Assembly: GCF_002119725.1 (NCBI RefSeq) | Contig: NZ_CP021109.1 | Coordinates: 1,922,001-1,986,000 of the forward strand | Length of the DNA: 64,000 nucleotides | Direction: 5' to 3' | DNA from: Bordetella genomosp. 9 | Lineage (GTDB): Bacteria > Pseudomonadota > Gammaproteobacteria > Burkholderiales > Burkholderiaceae_B | Part shown: positions 62,184 through 64,000 of the stretch, piece after piece | How positions within the stretch are numbered: the first letter of the stretch is position 1 | Layout: each line of letters begins with the position of its first letter | Made by a program: the position numbers and the translations under genes | The notes under the pieces: model-generated | The model's input: the letters and a program-made list of their open reading frames with translations, nothing else | What the model was told of the DNA's origin: nothing | Database searches by the model: none

Positions 62184-63380
62184 ATGATGGAAAGCACCTT
62201 GCGAGCAAAACCGACCGCGCCGCCCGCTGCGGGCGCCACGTTCGATCGATGGGCGATCACGCTGGTGATTGTGGCGGGGGTGATGTCGGCGCTTCACGTA
62301 GGCAAGGGGCCCATCGCGTTGCCCGAAATGCAGCGCACCTTCGGCCGCAGCCCGGCGGACCTGAGCAGCCTTCTGTCGGTGTTCGCCATCGTTGGCGTCA
62401 TCGGCGGCATGGCCGCGGGGGTGCTGGCGCAGCGGGTGGGCGACCGGCGCGTGCTCATCGCCGGACTCGTCATCCTGGCTTTGGCCAGCTTCGCCGGCGC
62501 GGCGGCGCCCAGCTACGCCTGGCTGCTGGCCACCCGCATCGTGGAAGGGCTGGGCTTTCTCATGGTGGTGGTGGCCGCGCCGGCGGCGCTCAACCGCCTG
62601 ACGCCGCCAGAACGGCGCAGCCTGGTGTTCGGCTTCTGGAGCACGTTCATGGGCATCGGTATTGCGTTGTCCATGCTGGCCGGCCCGCTGCTCGATAGTT
62701 GGCAACGGTTGTGGTCGCTCGACGGTGCGCTCTCGCTTGGCATTGCAGTCTGGGTGGGCCTGCGCGTGCCCGGCGCGCCGGGCACGCCAAAAGAGACGCA
62801 GGCAGGGGCGCGCAGCGTGCTCCAGTCCCGGCCCACGGTTCTGCTGGGTCTGGCCTTCGCGGTGTACAACCTGCAGTTCTTCGGCATGATGTCGTTCCTG
62901 CCCGCTTTCCTGATGCAGCAGGCAAGCCTGTCGATGACGCAGGCGGGCGCGGTCGGCGCCGTGACCGTGCTCGCGAATGCGGCGGGGAACGTGCTGGGCG
63001 GGATCATCCTGCAACGCGGGATGACCGCAGCAGGGTTGATGGGGGCGGCCTTCCTGGCTACGGGCGTGCTTGGGGCGCTGGCCTTTCTGCCGTCCATGCC
63101 AGCTGCTTCAGTGCTGGTGCTGTGCGTGGCTTTCTCGGCCGCGGCGGGCGTGCTGCCTGCGACCTTGCTGGCCAGTGCACCGCGTTCGGCGCCCGCGCCG
63201 CACCTGGCGCCCATGAGCCTGGGTCTGGTCATGCAGGGCAACTACCTTGGACAGGTCGTTGCACCGGTACTGGCCGGCGCCCTTGTCGCGGCTTTTGGCT
63301 GGATTGGGGTCGGCGCGCAGATTGGAATCGCCGCGTTCGCGGGGTTCGTACTGATTCTGGGATACCGGCGGGGCAGTTAG
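62184..63380 (+). CDS. MFS transporter, CynX/NimT-like, SoxR-linked
   Basis: A 398-residue 12-helix major facilitator. It begins FDRWAITLVIVAGVMSALHV, with the loop AGVLAQRVGDRRVLIAG between helices 2 and 3 and a central break at about 210-225. It looks like the CynX/NimT or general efflux group. A promoter of MerR type upstream and a divergent soxR gene suggest export of a redox-active compound. An AGGAAG ribosome site precedes two consecutive ATGs. Confidence 0.85.
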   Translation: MMESTLRAKPTAPPAAGATFDRWAITLVIVAGVMSALHVGKGPIALPEMQRTFGRSPADLSSLLSVFAIVGVIGGMAAGVLAQRVGDRRVLIAGLVILALASFAGAAAPSYAWLLATRIVEGLGFLMVVVAAPAALNRLTPPERRSLVFGFWSTFMGIGIALSMLAGPLLDSWQRLWSLDGALSLGIAVWVGLRVPGAPGTPKETQAGARSVLQSRPTVLLGLAFAVYNLQFFGMMSFLPAFLMQQASLSMTQAGAVGAVTVLANAAGNVLGGIILQRGMTAAGLMGAAFLATGVLGALAFLPSMPAASVLVLCVAFSAAAGVLPATLLASAPRSAPAPHLAPMSLGLVMQGNYLGQVVAPVLAGALVAAFGWIGVGAQIGIAAFAGFVLILGYRRGS

Positions 63381-63440
63381 CGGCCGTCGGAGCGCGACCT
63401 ACGCGCCTGACCATCGCTGCGCGCTTCGCGCGACAGTGAT

Positions 63441-64000
63441 TCACCGGGTTGGAGTGGTGAACGATCCATGCGGGTACTCGGCGCATATGAACTCGACGAA
63501 GGCGCGGACTTTCGGGCTCTGCAAACGGCGTGAAGTGTGCAGAACCCAAAGTTCGACCTCGCCGCCGGCAACGCCCCACGTAACGAGTTCGCCCTTTTCG
63601 AGCAGGTTGCCGATGATGGACTGCGGGAGCATTGCCACCCCAGCGCCGCCCGCGACGGCATCGCGGACCATCAGGAGCGAGGACAGGCGCAGAACCGGCT
63701 GCGGCGCAATGGTGATCCCACCATGGCGGATGGTCCACAGGTCACCGTCGCGGTAGCTCGGCATGACGACCGCCGGAACGGCGTAAGGCTGATTGCGGCG
63801 CTTCCTGGGCATGTCGACCGACGGCGCGGCGGCAAGGATCATCCTGTCTTTGGCGAAGCATCGGCCGACCAGCGCGCTGTCCTTGGGCGGATTGACTCGG
63901 ATGGCAACATCGAAATGTTCGTCGACGAGATCGGCAAGACGATCCTCCGCCACGGCTTCGATTTCCACCTCGGGATAGGCGGCGCGGAACTTGGCGGCAA
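63441..64000 (-). CDS. LysR family regulator, C-terminal part (runs off window)
   Basis: The frame is open to the right edge and gives about 185 residues of a LysR effector-binding domain: LAAKFRAAYPEVEIEAVAED, then DVAIRVNPPKDSALVGR and GGAGVAMLPQSIIGNLLEKG. The HTH lies outside the window. It is convergent with the MFS gene. The target is unknown. Confidence 0.85.
   Translation of the reverse strand, partial: AAKFRAAYPEVEIEAVAEDRLADLVDEHFDVAIRVNPPKDSALVGRCFAKDRMILAAAPSVDMPRKRRNQPYAVPAVVMPSYRDGDLWTIRHGGITIAPQPVLRLSSLLMVRDAVAGGAGVAMLPQSIIGNLLEKGELVTWGVAGGEVELWVLHTSRRLQSPKVRAFVEFICAEYPHGSFTTPTR

Overview
The window is a GC-rich betaproteobacterial chromosome segment, most likely from the Bordetella/Achromobacter group (Alcaligenaceae, Burkholderiales). 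This rests on gene order and protein style: an isc operon, rpfE-recJ, prfB with an SDR gene before lysS, single-copy purL, guaB-guaA, a DUF4148 secreted protein, and many LysR/AraC regulators. No rRNA, tRNA or CRISPR array was seen.

Layout. (1) 1-35,086 is core chromosome. It holds iscS(end)-iscU-iscA-hscB-hscA-fdx-iscX for Fe-S assembly, a double-domain methylglyoxal-synthase-like gene, and lysS/SDR/prfB on the minus strand. prfB has the programmed +1 frameshift, and an array of GC-rich hairpin repeats precedes the SDR gene. An MFS transporter, recJ and rpfE-like follow, then lolC-lolD, tatD, a DUF4148 gene, comEC, a hydrolase, a PHP phosphoesterase, greB, purL, an M20 peptidase, a DUF1415 gene, a methyltransferase, a second-type EF-G gene, guaB and guaA. 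(2) About 35,072-51,440 is a genomic island in the 3' end of guaA. It starts with a P4-type tyrosine integrase next to guaA and ends with a displaced copy of the guaA 3' end whose differences are all synonymous. Inside are an AlpA-like regulator, an RPA-family replication initiator with an iteron origin, trbJ-trbK-trbL, an RK2-like oriT with traJ, and a defence operon. That operon encodes a ribbon-helix-helix protein, two tiny overlapping ORFs, an MmeI-like adenine methyltransferase without a recognisable nuclease motif, an SF2 helicase and a GIY-YIG nuclease. (3) About 51,441-56,430 is a second accessory block with IS3 and IS66 remnants. It carries an NgoMIV-type restriction-modification operon (RHH protein, C5 methyltransferase, restriction enzyme, Vsr) and a frameshifted orphan gene. 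(4) 56,431-64,000 is ordinary accessory chromosome: a LysE exporter with an AraC regulator, a LysR gene with an NmrA-like oxidoreductase, a HipB-like pseudogene, a streptomycin phosphotransferase homologue related to StrA, soxR with a divergent MFS gene behind a 19-bp-spacer promoter, and the start-truncated end of a LysR gene.

How it may work together. The guaA island looks like an integrated plasmid that kept an origin of replication, an IncP-type oriT with TraJ, and only three mating-pair genes (trbJ, trbK, trbL). It has no relaxase, coupling protein or T4SS ATPase. This resembles a satellite that exploits or reshapes a helper plasmid's transfer machinery, as SGI1 does with IncC plasmids; for this element that is inference. 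Its cargo, and that of the adjoining block, is DNA modification and restriction, and both defence operons open with a small RHH gene that leads by overlapping ORFs into the methyltransferase. The strongest candidate for an undescribed system is the methyltransferase-helicase-GIY-YIG operon at 44,774-51,159.
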